From Adhaeribacter rhizoryzae (GTDB lineage: Bacteria > Bacteroidota > Bacteroidia > Cytophagales > Hymenobacteraceae), in contig NZ_VWSF01000001.1 in the NCBI RefSeq assembly GCF_008629685.1, positions 496,001-560,000 of the forward strand: a stretch of DNA of 64,000 bases, given 5' to 3'. Made by a program: the position numbers and the translations under genes. Positions 9,380-19,600 of the stretch are shown here, in pieces. The notes beneath the pieces were generated by a model. That model worked only from the letters and a program-made list of their open reading frames with translations. It was not told the origin of the DNA and ran no database searches. Each line of letters opens with the position of its first letter. Positions within the stretch are counted from its first letter, which is position 1.

Positions 9380-9421
9380 CACTCCCGAATCTGAAAAAAT
9401 ATTCGTGGTGTGCATTTTTTT

Positions 9422-9494
9422 ACGGGTGTAGCTCAATTGGTAGAGTAGTGGTCTCCAAAACCATTGGCTGGGAGTTCGAGTCTCTCCACCCGTG
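9422..9494 (+). tRNA. tRNA-Trp (CCA)
   Basis: 73 nt. Acceptor ACGGGTG pairs with CACCCGT, with discriminator G. The anticodon stem is GTGGT/ACCAT with anticodon CCA at 9455-9457, and the T loop is TTCGAGT. The 3' CCA is not encoded. It lies 30 nt before secE, an arrangement common in many bacteria. Confidence 0.98.
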
Positions 9495-9524
9495 CTAATA
9501 AGAATAAAGTCTATCTCCAACATA

Positions 9525-9716
9525 ATGGACAAAGTAAAAAATTACATTAACGACACAATAGAGGAAATGAGATTTAAAGTCTCATGGCCTAAGTTTGCTG
9601 AGTTGCAAAAAAGCTCTGTTTTAGTTTTGGTAGGGTCTGTTGTGTTTGCTATTGTAGTAGGTGCAATGGACTTTGTTTATGATACTGCTCTTAGTTGGTT
9701 TTACAGCCAGTTTTAA
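9525..9716 (+). CDS. secE: Preprotein translocase subunit SecE
   Basis: A 63-residue single-span inner-membrane subunit of the SecYEG channel (SecY and SecA are also in this window). The cytoplasmic amphipathic part has MRFKVSWPKFAEL, the conserved VxWP segment, and the TM helix is at about residues 33-56. ATG 9525 is the start. A longer in-frame reading from a GTG at 9492 would begin inside tRNA-Trp and is rejected. nusG follows 11 nt after the stop codon. Confidence 0.95.
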   Translation: MDKVKNYINDTIEEMRFKVSWPKFAELQKSSVLVLVGSVVFAIVVGAMDFVYDTALSWFYSQF

Positions 9717-9727
9717 ACAGGAGGGGT

Positions 9728-10285
9728 ATGGCAGATTTAAAGTGGTACGTTGTTAGAGCAGTTAGTGGGCAGGAGAAAAAAGCTAAAGCCTATTTAGAAA
9801 ACGAAATTACCCGGCAAAAGCTGGAAGAATACGTGCCGCAAGTGCTTATTCCGTCGGAGAAAGTTTACGAAATGCGGAATGGCAAAAAACGGGTACGGGA
9901 ACGTAGTTTTTTTCCAGGCTATATTCTAATACACGCTGATTTAACACACGGTGAAGCTGAACATATAATTGTAAGTACACCAGGGGTAATTGGGTTTTTA
10001 GGAGCCAACGAAGGTGCGACTTCAAAGAAACCGGTTCCACTTCGTTTATCGGAAGTAAACCGGATATTAGGTAAAGTAGACGAAACCGACGAACAGGAAG
10101 AAACTTTAGATACGCCGTTTATTGTTGGAGAAACCATTAAAGTAATGGATGGTCCTTTTAACGGATTCTCTGGCACGGTAGAAGAAGTATTTGAAGAACG
10201 CAAGAAGTTGAATGTAATGGTTAAGATATTCGGCAGAAATACGCCGGTTGAACTTAACTACATGCAGGTAGAAAAAGAATCATAA
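9728..10285 (+). CDS. nusG: Transcription termination/antitermination factor NusG
   Basis: 185 residues. NusG binds RNA polymerase, limits pausing and couples transcription to translation or Rho. The N-terminal NGN domain shows KWYVVRAVSGQEKKAKAYLE and the RSFFPGYILI segment. The C-terminal KOW domain (about 128-185) contains GETIKVMDGPFNGFSGTVEE. The start ATG 9728 is preceded by AGGAGG at 9719-9724, which is rare in this phylum; upstream in-frame GTG 9695 would overlap secE and is not used. rplK follows after a structured 108-nt leader. Confidence 0.97.
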   Translation: MADLKWYVVRAVSGQEKKAKAYLENEITRQKLEEYVPQVLIPSEKVYEMRNGKKRVRERSFFPGYILIHADLTHGEAEHIIVSTPGVIGFLGANEGATSKKPVPLRLSEVNRILGKVDETDEQEETLDTPFIVGETIKVMDGPFNGFSGTVEEVFEERKKLNVMVKIFGRNTPVELNYMQVEKES

Positions 10286-10291
10286 TAGTAA

Positions 10292-10324
10292 AAGTATTCT
10301 CTAAAGAGCCTCAGGAGAATACTT
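10292..10324 (+). promoter_or_regulatory. Hairpin in the nusG-rplK leader
   Basis: A perfect 10-bp stem (10292-10301 with 10315-10324) with a 13-nt loop lies just after nusG. There is no proper T run, so it could be an RNA processing site, a weak attenuator or part of a protein-binding leader. Confidence 0.55.
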
Positions 10325-10354
10325 CATATAAAAGAGGCAAATTTATAAATATAG

Positions 10355-10379
10355 TTTACCGCAACGGGTAAAAGGCCCG
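10355..10379 (+). promoter_or_regulatory. Possible ribosomal protein operator before rplK, with alternative hairpins
   Basis: TTTACC (10355-10360) can pair with GGTAAA (10367-10372). Alternatively CGGG (10365-10368) pairs with CCCG (10376-10379); the two folds exclude each other. The position, 15-39 nt before the rplK start, is where the L11-L1 operon carries its L1 autoregulatory site in studied bacteria. L1 binding here is inference. Confidence 0.4.
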
Positions 10380-10393
10380 AAGCTTAAAAGAAA

Positions 10394-10837
10394 ATGGCAA
10401 AAGAAATAAGAGGTTATCTGAAACTTCAGGTAAAGGGAGGCGCCGCGAATCCATCGCCGCCGATTGGACCTGCGCTTGGCTCAAAAGGCTTAAACATTAT
10501 GGAGTTCTGTAAGCAGTTTAATGCCAGAACCCAGGATAAAGCTGGCCAAGTTTGTCCGGTATTAATTACTATCTACACCGATAAATCATTCGATTTTGTG
10601 GTGAAAACTCCTCCGGCTCCAGTATTGTTAATGGATGCTGCCAAAATCAAAAGTGGTTCCAAAGAGCCTAACCGGAATAAAGTAGGTTCGGTTACCTGGG
10701 ATCAGATCCGAGAAATTGCAGAAATTAAAATGCCAGATTTAAATGCTTTTAAAGTAGAATCAGCAATGAAGTTAGTTGCCGGTACTGCACGTAGCATGGG
10801 AATCACAGTTTCAGGTAAAGCTCCCTGGAGCGAATAA
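10394..10837 (+). CDS. rplK: 50S ribosomal protein uL11
   Basis: 147 residues, close to the usual 141-142. uL11 forms the GTPase-associated stalk base with 23S rRNA and bL12/uL10. The N-terminal domain carries [23 protein letters not shown], the thiostrepton-cleft proline region, and the C-terminal rRNA-binding domain has [15 protein letters not shown] and [10 protein letters not shown]. It starts at ATG 10394 after a structured leader and leads the rplKAJL series. Confidence 0.99.
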   Translation: MAKEIRGYLKLQVKGGAANPSPPIGPALGSKGLNIMEFCKQFNARTQDKAGQVCPVLITIYTDKSFDFVVKTPPAPVLLMDAAKIKSGSKEPNRNKVGSVTWDQIREIAEIKMPDLNAFKVESAMKLVAGTARSMGITVSGKAPWSE

Positions 10838-10852
10838 GCAGGAGGACAAGAA

Positions 10853-11542
10853 ATGGCAAAATTAACCAAAAAAAGAAAAGCTGCTCTCGCTAAAGTAGAT
10901 CAGAATAAAGAATACACATTGGTAGATGCAGCAGGTCTGGTAAAAGAAATTACCTATACCAAATTTGATGCCTCTGTAGATATTGATGTACGCTTAGGTG
11001 TTGACCCTCGTAAGGCCGACCAAATGGTACGCGGTATTGCTACTTTACCGCACGGTACTGGTAAGCAGGTTCGCGTTTTAGTTTTATGTACGCCCGATAA
11101 GGAGCAAGAAGCTAAAGATGCCGGTGCTGATTACGTAGGTTTAGACGAATACATCCAAAAGATTGAAAAAGGCTGGACTGATATAGATGTAATTATTACC
11201 ATGCCTTCAGTTATGGCAAAAGTAGGTCGTTTAGGTCGTATTTTAGGCCCGCGTAACTTAATGCCAAACCCAAAATCAGGAACTGTAACACCTGATGTTG
11301 CGAAAGCAGTTAAAGAAGTAAAAGCTGGTAAAATCGACTTTAAAGTAGATAAAACCGGTATTATTCATACCAGCATTGGTAAAGTTTCTTTCTCTCCGGA
11401 TCAGATTGCTGAAAATGCTGCTGAAATAATTGCTACGTTGAACCGGTTAAAGCCAGCTTCAGCAAAAGGTACTTATATCAGAAGCGTTACCTTGTCTAGC
11501 ACCATGAGCCCTGCCGTAACTGTAGATAAAAATTTAATTTAA
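10853..11542 (+). CDS. rplA: 50S ribosomal protein uL1
   Basis: 229 residues, the normal length for uL1, which forms the L1 stalk at the E site and in other bacteria represses its own operon. Family segments visible are [34 protein letters not shown], the hinge [29 protein letters not shown] and the C-terminal [16 protein letters not shown] 10853 follows rplK by 15 nt and is preceded by AGGAGG at 10840-10845 with a 7-nt spacer, an ideal Shine-Dalgarno sequence. This is exceptional among its neighbours. Confidence 0.99.
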   Translation: MAKLTKKRKAALAKVDQNKEYTLVDAAGLVKEITYTKFDASVDIDVRLGVDPRKADQMVRGIATLPHGTGKQVRVLVLCTPDKEQEAKDAGADYVGLDEYIQKIEKGWTDIDVIITMPSVMAKVGRLGRILGPRNLMPNPKSGTVTPDVAKAVKEVKAGKIDFKVDKTGIIHTSIGKVSFSPDQIAENAAEIIATLNRLKPASAKGTYIRSVTLSSTMSPAVTVDKNLI

Positions 11543-11553
11543 GCGAATTTAAA

Positions 11554-12096
11554 ATGACCAGGGAAGAAAAGCAAGCGATCGTAGATGAGTTGACCCAGAA
11601 ATTCGCTACGTACAATTTTTTCTATATAACTGATGCGGCTGGTTTAAGCGTAGCCTCCATCAACCGTTTCCGGAAGCTTTGCTTCGATCAGGGAATGGAA
11701 TACAAAGTATACAAAAATACCTTAATCCGGAAAGCACTAGATACTTTAGATGCTGATACCACTGCAATGGATGAAGCATTGAAAGGCCAATCCGGCATCT
11801 TGTTCTCTCAAGATTCAGGAAGTGCACCTGCTAAATTATTGCAGCGTTTCTATAAAGCTGAGGCTTACGGAAAAGGCGTAACACCAAAACCAACATTAAA
11901 AGGTGCTTATATCGATACCGATGTATTTACAGGTAGTGAAAATTTAGAATTCCTGTCAAATATTAAATCGAAGAACGATTTAATCGGCGAAATTGTTGGC
12001 CTGTTACAATCTCCTGCGAAGAATGTTATTTCTGCCTTACAAGGTGGTGGCAACAAACTGGCCGGAATATTAAAAACATTATCAGAAAAAGAATAA
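11554..12096 (+). CDS. rplJ: 50S ribosomal protein uL10
   Basis: 180 residues. uL10 anchors the bL12 dimers on the stalk base. The N-terminal rRNA-binding domain shows MTREEKQAIVDELTQKF and the GLSVASINRFRKLCFDQGMEYKVYKNTLIRKAL region; the C-terminal helix (about 150-178), with ISALQGGGNKLAGILKTLSEK, is where bL12 N-terminal domains dock. It begins 11 nt after rplA, so there is no room for a separate L10-binding leader between the two genes. Confidence 0.98.
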   Translation: MTREEKQAIVDELTQKFATYNFFYITDAAGLSVASINRFRKLCFDQGMEYKVYKNTLIRKALDTLDADTTAMDEALKGQSGILFSQDSGSAPAKLLQRFYKAEAYGKGVTPKPTLKGAYIDTDVFTGSENLEFLSNIKSKNDLIGEIVGLLQSPAKNVISALQGGGNKLAGILKTLSEKE

Positions 12097-12135
12097 ACTA
12101 AAAACAATAACTAAATAACAATTAATTTTAATAAA

Positions 12136-12516
12136 ATGGCAGATTTAAAAGCATTCGCTGAGCAGTTAGTAAATTTAACTGTAAAAGAGGTAAATGAACT
12201 AGCTACTATCCTGAAGGATGAATATGGTATCGAGCCTGCAGCTGCTGCTCCTGTTATGGTAGCCGGTGGTGGCGCTGGTGCTGATGCTCCTGCAGCAGAA
12301 GAAAAAACATCTTTTGATGTAATATTGAAAGCAGCCGGTGCTTCTAAACTGGCGGTAGTTAAATTAGTAAAAGATCTTACTGGCCTTGGACTGAAAGAAG
12401 CTAAAGAATTAGTAGACGGCGCTCCAAAACCATTAAAAGAAGGTGTAGCTAAAGACGAAGCAGAATCTTTAAAGAAATCTTTAGAAGAAGCTGGTGCTGA
12501 AGTGGAGGTTAAGTAA
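12136..12516 (+). CDS. rplL: 50S ribosomal protein bL12 (L7/L12)
   Basis: 126 residues. bL12 is the multicopy stalk protein that recruits translational GTPases. The N-terminal dimer domain (about 1-32) has [23 protein letters not shown]. An Ala/Gly-rich flexible hinge covers about 33-53, and the C-terminal domain has [20 protein letters not shown] and [15 protein letters not shown]. bL12 must be made in excess over the RNA polymerase subunits encoded downstream, and two hairpins between rplL and rpoB fit that need. Confidence 0.99.
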   Translation: MADLKAFAEQLVNLTVKEVNELATILKDEYGIEPAAAAPVMVAGGGAGADAPAAEEKTSFDVILKAAGASKLAVVKLVKDLTGLGLKEAKELVDGAPKPLKEGVAKDEAESLKKSLEEAGAEVEVK

Positions 12517-12545
12517 TCTCTCTTTCTTTAAATATCTTACGGATT

Positions 12546-12572
12546 AGACCTGGCAATATAGTCAGGTCTTTT
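12546..12572 (+). terminator. First attenuator hairpin between rplL and rpoB
   Basis: AGACCTG (12546-12552) pairs with CAGGTCT (12563-12569), 10-nt loop, followed by TTT. A weak intrinsic terminator, probably partial, because no consensus promoter is seen before rpoB. Confidence 0.65.
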
Positions 12573-12581
12573 CCTGTTTGT

Positions 12582-12607
12582 ACTGAAAAAGAAATTTCAG
12601 TCTTTTT
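12582..12607 (+). terminator. Second attenuator hairpin between rplL and rpoB
   Basis: ACTGAAA (12582-12588) pairs with TTTCAGT (12595-12601), 6-nt loop, followed by C and six T. It is in tandem with the hairpin 10 nt upstream. Confidence 0.65.
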
Positions 12608-12666
12608 TCTCTTTCTCCGGGAAGAGAATGTTAAAGTTGAGTTGTAAACTTTAAACTATAAAAGTT

Positions 12667-15600
12667 TTGGCTAAAAATAAAAATTCGGAGCGGATTAATT
12701 TCGCTTCTATTATCCCGGTTATTGATTACCCGGATTTTCTGGATGTTCAGTTACAATCGTTCCGCGACTTCTTTCAGTTAGAAACTGCTGCCGAAAATAG
12801 AACAGAAGAAGGTCTTTTCAAAGTTTTTGCTGAAAATTTCCCAATATCTGATTCGCGCGAAAACTTTGTTCTGGAATTTATAGATTATCACGTAGACCCA
12901 CCAAAATATTCTGTTGACGAATGTATTGATCGGGGCTTAACCTATTCTGTTCCTTTAAAAGCAAAATTACGTCTGGTTTGTAACGACGACGATAACGAAG
13001 ATTTCGAAACCATTGAGCAGGAAGTTTTCTTAGGAAATATTCCGTACATGACCGAAAAAGGTTCTTTTGTAATTAATGGAGCCGAGCGGGTTATTGTATC
13101 GCAGTTACACCGTTCGCCAGGGGTGTTCTTTGCCCAAAGCAAACACACCAATGGTACTAAATTATATTCTGCCCGGATTATTCCTTTTAAAGGTTCCTGG
13201 ATAGAGTTTGCGACCGACGTTAACAATGTGATGTATGCGTACATAGATCGGAAAAAGAAATTTCCGGTAACAACGTTGTTACGGGCGATTGGTTACGGAA
13301 CAGATAAGGATATATTAGATTTATTTGGTTTATCTGAAGAAATTAAAGCAGACCGCAAAGGGTTGAAAGAAGCCGTAGGCCGCAAATTAGCCGCGCGGGT
13401 ATTAAGAACCTGGACCGAGGATTTTGTGGATGAAGATACCGGCGAGGTAGTTTCTATCGATCGGAATGAAGTGCTGCTGGAAAGAGACTCGGTGGTTTCG
13501 GAAGAAGATATAGATACCATTCTGGAATCTGGTGCTAAATCTATTATTCTGCACCGGGAAAACATAAATATTGCGGATTATACCATTATATATAATACGC
13601 TGCAAAAAGATAACTCGAACTCGGAGCAAGAAGCGGTAGAACAAATCTATCGTCAGTTGCGGAACACCGAAGCGCCTGATGTTGAAACTGCCCGCGATAT
13701 TATTCAAAAGTTATTCTTCAGCGATAAGCGTTATGATTTAGGTGATGTAGGGCGTTACCGGATCAACAAAAAATTAGGTCTGGATTCTAATTGGGATGCC
13801 AAAGTTTTAACCAATGAGGATATTGTCCTTATTGTTAAGTACCTGATTGGTTTAATTAACTCTAAAGCTGTAGTTGATGATATTGACCACTTAAGTAACC
13901 GTCGGGTAAGAACCGTAGGTGAACAATTATATGCTCAGTTTGGAGTAGGTCTGGCTCGTATGGCCCGGACCATTAAAGAGCGGATGAACGTTCGGGATAA
14001 TGAAGAATTTAAGCCGGTTGACTTGATCAATGCGCGTACACTTTCTTCGGTTATCAACTCTTTCTTTGGAACCAACCAGCTTTCTCAGTTTATGGACCAA
14101 ACCAACCCATTAGCCGAGATTACCCACAAACGTCGGGTATCAGCGCTAGGGCCAGGAGGTTTATCACGGGAAAGAGCCGGTTTCGAGGTTCGGGACGTTC
14201 ACTATACCCACTATGGTCGCTTGTGTACCATCGAAACGCCGGAAGGACCAAATATTGGTTTGATTTCGTCATTATGCGTTCACGCTCGCGTAAACAGCAT
14301 GGGCTTTATTGAAACGCCTTACCGTAAAGTATCAGACGGACGGGTGGAAGTTGAGTCGGATGTTAAATATTTAACCGCCGAAGAAGAAGATACTCACCAC
14401 ATTGCCCAGGCCAACGCCCGGATTGATGAGCAAGGTAACTTCATTAACGATAAAGTAAAAGGCCGCTTTGAAGGTGACTTCCCAGTTACCGATCCAGGTA
14501 CTTATACTTACATGGATATTGCGCCTAACCAGATTGTATCGGTTGCGGCGTCTTTAATTCCGTTCCTGGAGCACGATGATGCTAACCGGGCCTTGATGGG
14601 TTCGAACATGCAACGTCAGGCGGTGCCTTTGTTAAAGCCACAAGCCCCAATTGTAGGTACTGGTCTGGAAGCCCGCGCGGCCATAGATTCAAGAGCCTTG
14701 GTAGTAGCCGAAGGTTCTGGTATAATTGATTACGTAGATGCAAATAAGGTAGTAGTAAGATACGACCTGAGCGAAGAAGATAAACTGGTTAGTTTTGATG
14801 CCGAGTTTGTAACCTACGATCTAATTAAATTCCGGAGAACCAACCAGGATACCTGTATAAACTTAACGCCAATTGTTAAGAAAGGTGAGTTAGTTAATAG
14901 AGGCCAGGCTTTGTGCGAAGGTTACGCGACCAACGATGGTGAACTGGCCTTAGGCCGTAACTTACAAGTAGCGTTCATGCCTTGGCAGGGATATAACTTT
15001 GAGGATGCGATTGTAATATCGGAGAAAGTAGTACGCGACGACGTATTTACTTCTATTCACATTGAGGAGTTTGAACTGGAAGTACGCGAAACTAAGCGGG
15101 GTGAAGAAGAATTAACTTCTGAAATTCCGAACGTGAGTGAAGAAGCCGTTCGTAACCTCGATGAAAATGGTATTATCCGCGAAGGTGCCGAAGTAAAAGA
15201 AGGCGATATTCTGATTGGTAAGATTACGCCAAAAGGGGAAACCGACCCAACTCCGGAAGAAAAACTATTACGTGCCATCTTTGGTGACAAAGCCGGCGAT
15301 GTGAAAGATGCTTCGCTTAAAGCACCGCCATCCTTAAATGGTGTGGTTATTGATACCAAATTATTCTCTCGTCCTAAAAAAGATAAAAACCTGCGGGCCA
15401 AGTCTAAGAAGGAAGTGGAAGACCTGAAATCGAAATACAACGACGAGTTAAAAGTTGTAAAAGCGGTAATGGTTGATAAACTGGTTGCCTTATTGGATGG
15501 CAAAACCTCGCAAGGCGTTAAACATAAGTTCGGCGACGAGATTATGTCGAAAGGCGTGAAGTTCACCCGGAGAAATATTGTTGAGAATTTATTCCCGGAT

Positions 15601-16539
15601 AAAAATCCTTATAAGGATGAAAGCAATTATGCCGTTCCGGAAGAGGTGAATTTATTCAAGGATTTAATTCTGGAAAACTGGACGACCGAAGATCAAGCGA
15701 ATACCATGCTGGTAGAGTTGGTGAAAAACTACAACAAACGCCGTAACATGATTTCGGCCCGGTTTAAGCGGGAAAGATTTACCCTGGAAGTAGGGGACGA
15801 ATTACCAGCCGGCATTGTGCAGTTGGCTAAAGTTTACATTGCGAAAAAGCGTAAACTGAAAGTTGGTGATAAAATGGCGGGTCGTCACGGTAACAAAGGG
15901 GTAGTAGCCCGGATTGTACGCGAAGAAGATATGCCGTTCCTGGAAGACGGAACACCAATGGATATTGTACTGAACCCGCTGGGGGTACCTTCGCGGATGA
16001 ACATTGGTCAGATCTACGAAACAGTATTAGGTTGGGCTGGTCTGAAATTAGGTAGAAAATATTCTACGCCTATTTTCGACGGTGCTTCCGAAGAACAAGT
16101 TTCGGCTGAACTGGCTGAAGCAGGTGTGCCAAGATACGGCCGTACTTACCTGTACGATGGGTTAACCGGTGATAAATTTGATCAGCCGGTAACCGTTGGG
16201 GTAATTTACATGCTGAAACTGGGTCACTTGGTAGATGATAAAATGCACGCCCGTTCTATCGGACCTTACTCGCTTATTACGCAGCAACCTTTGGGTGGTA
16301 AAGCCCAGTTTGGTGGTCAGCGTTTTGGTGAGATGGAGGTGTGGGCACTCGAAGCATTCGGTGCATCGCACGTGTTGCAGGAAATCCTGACCGTAAAATC
16401 GGATGACGTAATTGGTAGAGCCAAGGCGTACGAAGCCATTGTAAAAGGCGACGTGCTACCGAAACCAAATATCCCGGAATCATTCAACGTATTGATTCAC
16501 GAGTTAAGAGGCCTGGCACTGGAGATTACTTTAGATTAA
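12667..16539 (+). CDS. rpoB: RNA polymerase beta subunit
   Basis: 1290 residues. The beta subunit forms one pincer of the polymerase and holds the rifampicin pocket. That pocket reads [29 protein letters not shown] with D477, H487 and S492 (E. coli D516, H526, S531), i.e. wild-type, sensitive-type residues. GRHGNKGVV and the C-terminal [18 protein letters not shown] region, which meets beta', are intact. The start is TTG 12667: an in-frame stop at 12652 leaves only ACT ATA AAA GTT before it, so no ATG is possible, and the first residues [11 protein letters not shown] match the family start. rpoC follows after 81 nt containing a hairpin. Confidence 0.98.
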   Translation: MAKNKNSERINFASIIPVIDYPDFLDVQLQSFRDFFQLETAAENRTEEGLFKVFAENFPISDSRENFVLEFIDYHVDPPKYSVDECIDRGLTYSVPLKAKLRLVCNDDDNEDFETIEQEVFLGNIPYMTEKGSFVINGAERVIVSQLHRSPGVFFAQSKHTNGTKLYSARIIPFKGSWIEFATDVNNVMYAYIDRKKKFPVTTLLRAIGYGTDKDILDLFGLSEEIKADRKGLKEAVGRKLAARVLRTWTEDFVDEDTGEVVSIDRNEVLLERDSVVSEEDIDTILESGAKSIILHRENINIADYTIIYNTLQKDNSNSEQEAVEQIYRQLRNTEAPDVETARDIIQKLFFSDKRYDLGDVGRYRINKKLGLDSNWDAKVLTNEDIVLIVKYLIGLINSKAVVDDIDHLSNRRVRTVGEQLYAQFGVGLARMARTIKERMNVRDNEEFKPVDLINARTLSSVINSFFGTNQLSQFMDQTNPLAEITHKRRVSALGPGGLSRERAGFEVRDVHYTHYGRLCTIETPEGPNIGLISSLCVHARVNSMGFIETPYRKVSDGRVEVESDVKYLTAEEEDTHHIAQANARIDEQGNFINDKVKGRFEGDFPVTDPGTYTYMDIAPNQIVSVAASLIPFLEHDDANRALMGSNMQRQAVPLLKPQAPIVGTGLEARAAIDSRALVVAEGSGIIDYVDANKVVVRYDLSEEDKLVSFDAEFVTYDLIKFRRTNQDTCINLTPIVKKGELVNRGQALCEGYATNDGELALGRNLQVAFMPWQGYNFEDAIVISEKVVRDDVFTSIHIEEFELEVRETKRGEEELTSEIPNVSEEAVRNLDENGIIREGAEVKEGDILIGKITPKGETDPTPEEKLLRAIFGDKAGDVKDASLKAPPSLNGVVIDTKLFSRPKKDKNLRAKSKKEVEDLKSKYNDELKVVKAVMVDKLVALLDGKTSQGVKHKFGDEIMSKGVKFTRRNIVENLFPDKNPYKDESNYAVPEEVNLFKDLILENWTTEDQANTMLVELVKNYNKRRNMISARFKRERFTLEVGDELPAGIVQLAKVYIAKKRKLKVGDKMAGRHGNKGVVARIVREEDMPFLEDGTPMDIVLNPLGVPSRMNIGQIYETVLGWAGLKLGRKYSTPIFDGASEEQVSAELAEAGVPRYGRTYLYDGLTGDKFDQPVTVGVIYMLKLGHLVDDKMHARSIGPYSLITQQPLGGKAQFGGQRFGEMEVWALEAFGASHVLQEILTVKSDDVIGRAKAYEAIVKGDVLPKPNIPESFNVLIHELRGLALEITLD

Positions 16540-16552
16540 TAATGAATTTTGA

Positions 16553-16573
16553 GTAGCAACGGAATGTTGCTAC
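16553..16573 (+). promoter_or_regulatory. Hairpin between rpoB and rpoC
   Basis: GTAGCAAC (16553-16560) pairs with GTTGCTAC (16566-16573), 5-nt loop. The following T tract is short (CCTTTTA), so it is more likely an RNA-stability or weak attenuation element than a full terminator. Confidence 0.5.
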
Positions 16574-16620
16574 CCTTTTATTCGTTACAGATAAAATTTT
16601 GGAATTATTAAATCTGAAAG

Positions 16621-19600
16621 ATGGCATTTGCAAAAAATAAAAAATTAAACCAGGACTTCTCCAAAGTTACCATCAGCTTAGCGTCGCCGGAATCTATTCT
16701 GGAGCGCTCTAACGGTGAAGTAACCAAGCCAGAGACCATTAACTACCGGACTTACAAGCCTGAAATGGGCGGTTTGTTCTGTGAGCGTATTTTTGGTCCG
16801 GTTAAAGATTGGGAATGTCACTGCGGTAAATATAAGCGAATCCGATATAAAGGCATTATTTGCGACCGTTGCGGCGTTGAAGTTACAGAGAAGAAAGTAC
16901 GTCGCGAGCGCATGGGCCACATTGAGTTGGTAGTACCGGTGGCACACATCTGGTATTTCAAATCGTTGCCAAATAAAATTGGTTACCTGTTAGGTTTACC
17001 AACCAAAAAATTAGACCAAATTATTTATTACGAGCGGTACGTAGTAGTACAGCCGGGTATTCTGGCCGAGGATGGTGTAAACCAACTCGACTTCTTAACG
17101 GAAGATGAGTACCTGGATATGATCGATAAGTTGCCTCGTGAAAACCAGATGCTGGATAACAGTGATCCGAATAAATTCATCGCCAAGATGGGTGCGGATG
17201 CGTTGGAATTATTGTTACAGCGCATTAACCTGGACGAGTTATCTTACGAGCTGCGTTACTCAGCTGCTCACGAAACCTCCCAGCAACGGAAAGGTGAAGC
17301 TTTGAAACGCCTGCGGGTAGTTGAAGCTTTCCGGGATGCCGCTACTCGTATCGAAAACCGCCCTGAGTGGATGGTAATCCGGATGGTGCCGGTTATTCCG
17401 CCAGAATTACGTCCATTGGTGCCATTGGATGGTGGCCGTTTCGCTACTTCCGACTTAAATGACCTATATCGTCGCGTTATCATCCGGAACAACCGTCTGA
17501 AGCGTCTGATTGAAATTAAAGCACCGGAAGTAATCTTACGGAACGAGAAGCGTATGTTACAGGAAGCGGTTGACTCCTTGTTCGACAACTCCCGTAAAGT
17601 TAACGCCGTTCGCGCCGAAGGTAACCGGGCTTTAAAATCACTTTCGGATATGCTGAAAGGTAAGCAAGGTCGTTTCCGTCAGAACTTATTAGGTAAGCGG
17701 GTTGACTATTCTGGTCGTTCGGTTATTGTGGTAGGTCCTGAATTGAAATTGCATGAGTGCGGTCTGCCGAAAAATATGGCAGCTGAGCTTTTCAAACCAT
17801 TCATTATCCGGAAACTGATTGAGCGGGGTATTGTTAAAACCGTAAAATCAGCTAAGAAAATAGTAGATCGGAAAGATGCGGTAGTTTGGGATATTTTGGA
17901 GAATGTTCTGAAAGGTCACCCAGTACTGCTGAACCGGGCTCCTACGCTACACCGTTTAGGTATTCAGGCTTTCCAGCCGCGCTTGATCGAAGGTAAAGCA
18001 ATTCAGTTGCACCCGTTAGTGTGTACGGCATTCAACGCCGACTTTGACGGTGACCAGATGGCAGTACACGTTCCTCTGGGACCAGCTGCAATTCTGGAAG
18101 CCTCTATGCTGATGCTCGCTTCACATAACATTCTGAACCCAGCCAATGGTGCACCAATTGCGGTACCATCGCAGGACATGGTTTTAGGATTATACTATGT
18201 AACCAAAGGCAAACGCTCTACTGAAAACGAGAAGATTGCCGGTGAAGGCATGGCTTTCTACAGTGCAGAAGAAGTAGTTATTGCCATTAACGAAGGCCGT
18301 TTATCTAAACACGCCTTTATAAAAGTAAGAACCAAAATACAAGACGAAAACGAGCAACTGGTTACCAAAGTAATCGAAACCGTTGCCGGTCGGGTATTAT
18401 TTAATCAATTCGTGCCGGAGGAAGTTGGCTTCGTGGATGAGCTGTTAACGAAGAAAAAGTTACAGCAAATTATTTCCCGCGTGTTCAAAGTAACTGGAAT
18501 GGCGCGTACCGCTCAATTCCTGGATGATATTAAAACCTTAGGCTTCCAGTCTGCTTACAAAGGCGGTCTGTCGATGGGTCTGGGTGATATTGTTATCCCT
18601 AAAGAAAAGGATATTCTGGTAGAGCAGGCCAAAAAAGATGTAGACGCTGTTTGGGCAAACTACTCTATGGGTCTGATTACCGATAATGAGCGTTACAACC
18701 AGGTTATTGATATCTGGACGCGTATTAACAACCAGATTACCGAAACCCTGATGGGCCGTCTGGAAAAAGACGATCAAGGCTTCAACTCTATCTATATGAT
18801 GATGCACTCCGGCGCCCGTGGTTCCCGTGAGCAGATTCGTCAGTTAGGTGGTATGCGGGGTCTGATGGCTAAGCCGCAGAAATCGTTGCAAGGTTCAGTA
18901 GGTGAGATTATCGAGAACCCAATCCTTTCTAACTTTAAAGAAGGGCTGGATGTAATTGAGTACTTTATCTCTACCCACGGTGCCCGTAAAGGTCTGGCCG
19001 ATACAGCATTGAAAACAGCGGATGCTGGTTACTTAACCCGTCGTCTGGTAGACGTTTCGCAGGACGTAATTGTAAACGAGGTAGACTGCGGTACTTTACG
19101 TGGTCTGGAAGTAAGTGCTCTGAAAGATAACGAAGATATTGTTGAGTCACTTTCTGAAAGAATATTGGGTCGGGTGAACGTTCACGATATTATTGACCCA
19201 CTAACAAATGAAATCATTCTGGAGGCTGGTACCGAAATTACAGAGGAAATCACCAAGCGCATTGATGCTACCAGCATTGAAACCGTAGAAATTCGTTCGG
19301 TATTAACCTGCGAAAGCAAACGTGGAATTTGTGCTAAATGCTATGGCCGTAACTTGGCTTCTGGTAGAATGGTACAAAAAGGAGAAGCTGTTGGGGTTAT
19401 TGCTGCGCAGTCTATTGGTGAGCCAGGTACCCAGTTAACCCTGCGTACGTTCCACGTGGGTGGTACTGCTTCCAACATTGCCGTAGATGCTGCTATTCGG
19501 GCGAAATTTGGTGGTAACATCGAATTTGAAGATGTTAGGACCATAGAAACAGTGAACAACGAAGGAACCCCGGTTAAAGTAGTAATGGGTCGTTCCGGTG

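Noticed and set aside
9492-9524. Longer secE reading from GTG 9492
   Set aside because: It would start inside tRNA-Trp; ATG 9525 gives the normal SecE N terminus.
11543-11553. L10-binding leader before rplJ
   Set aside because: Only 11 nt separate rplA and rplJ.
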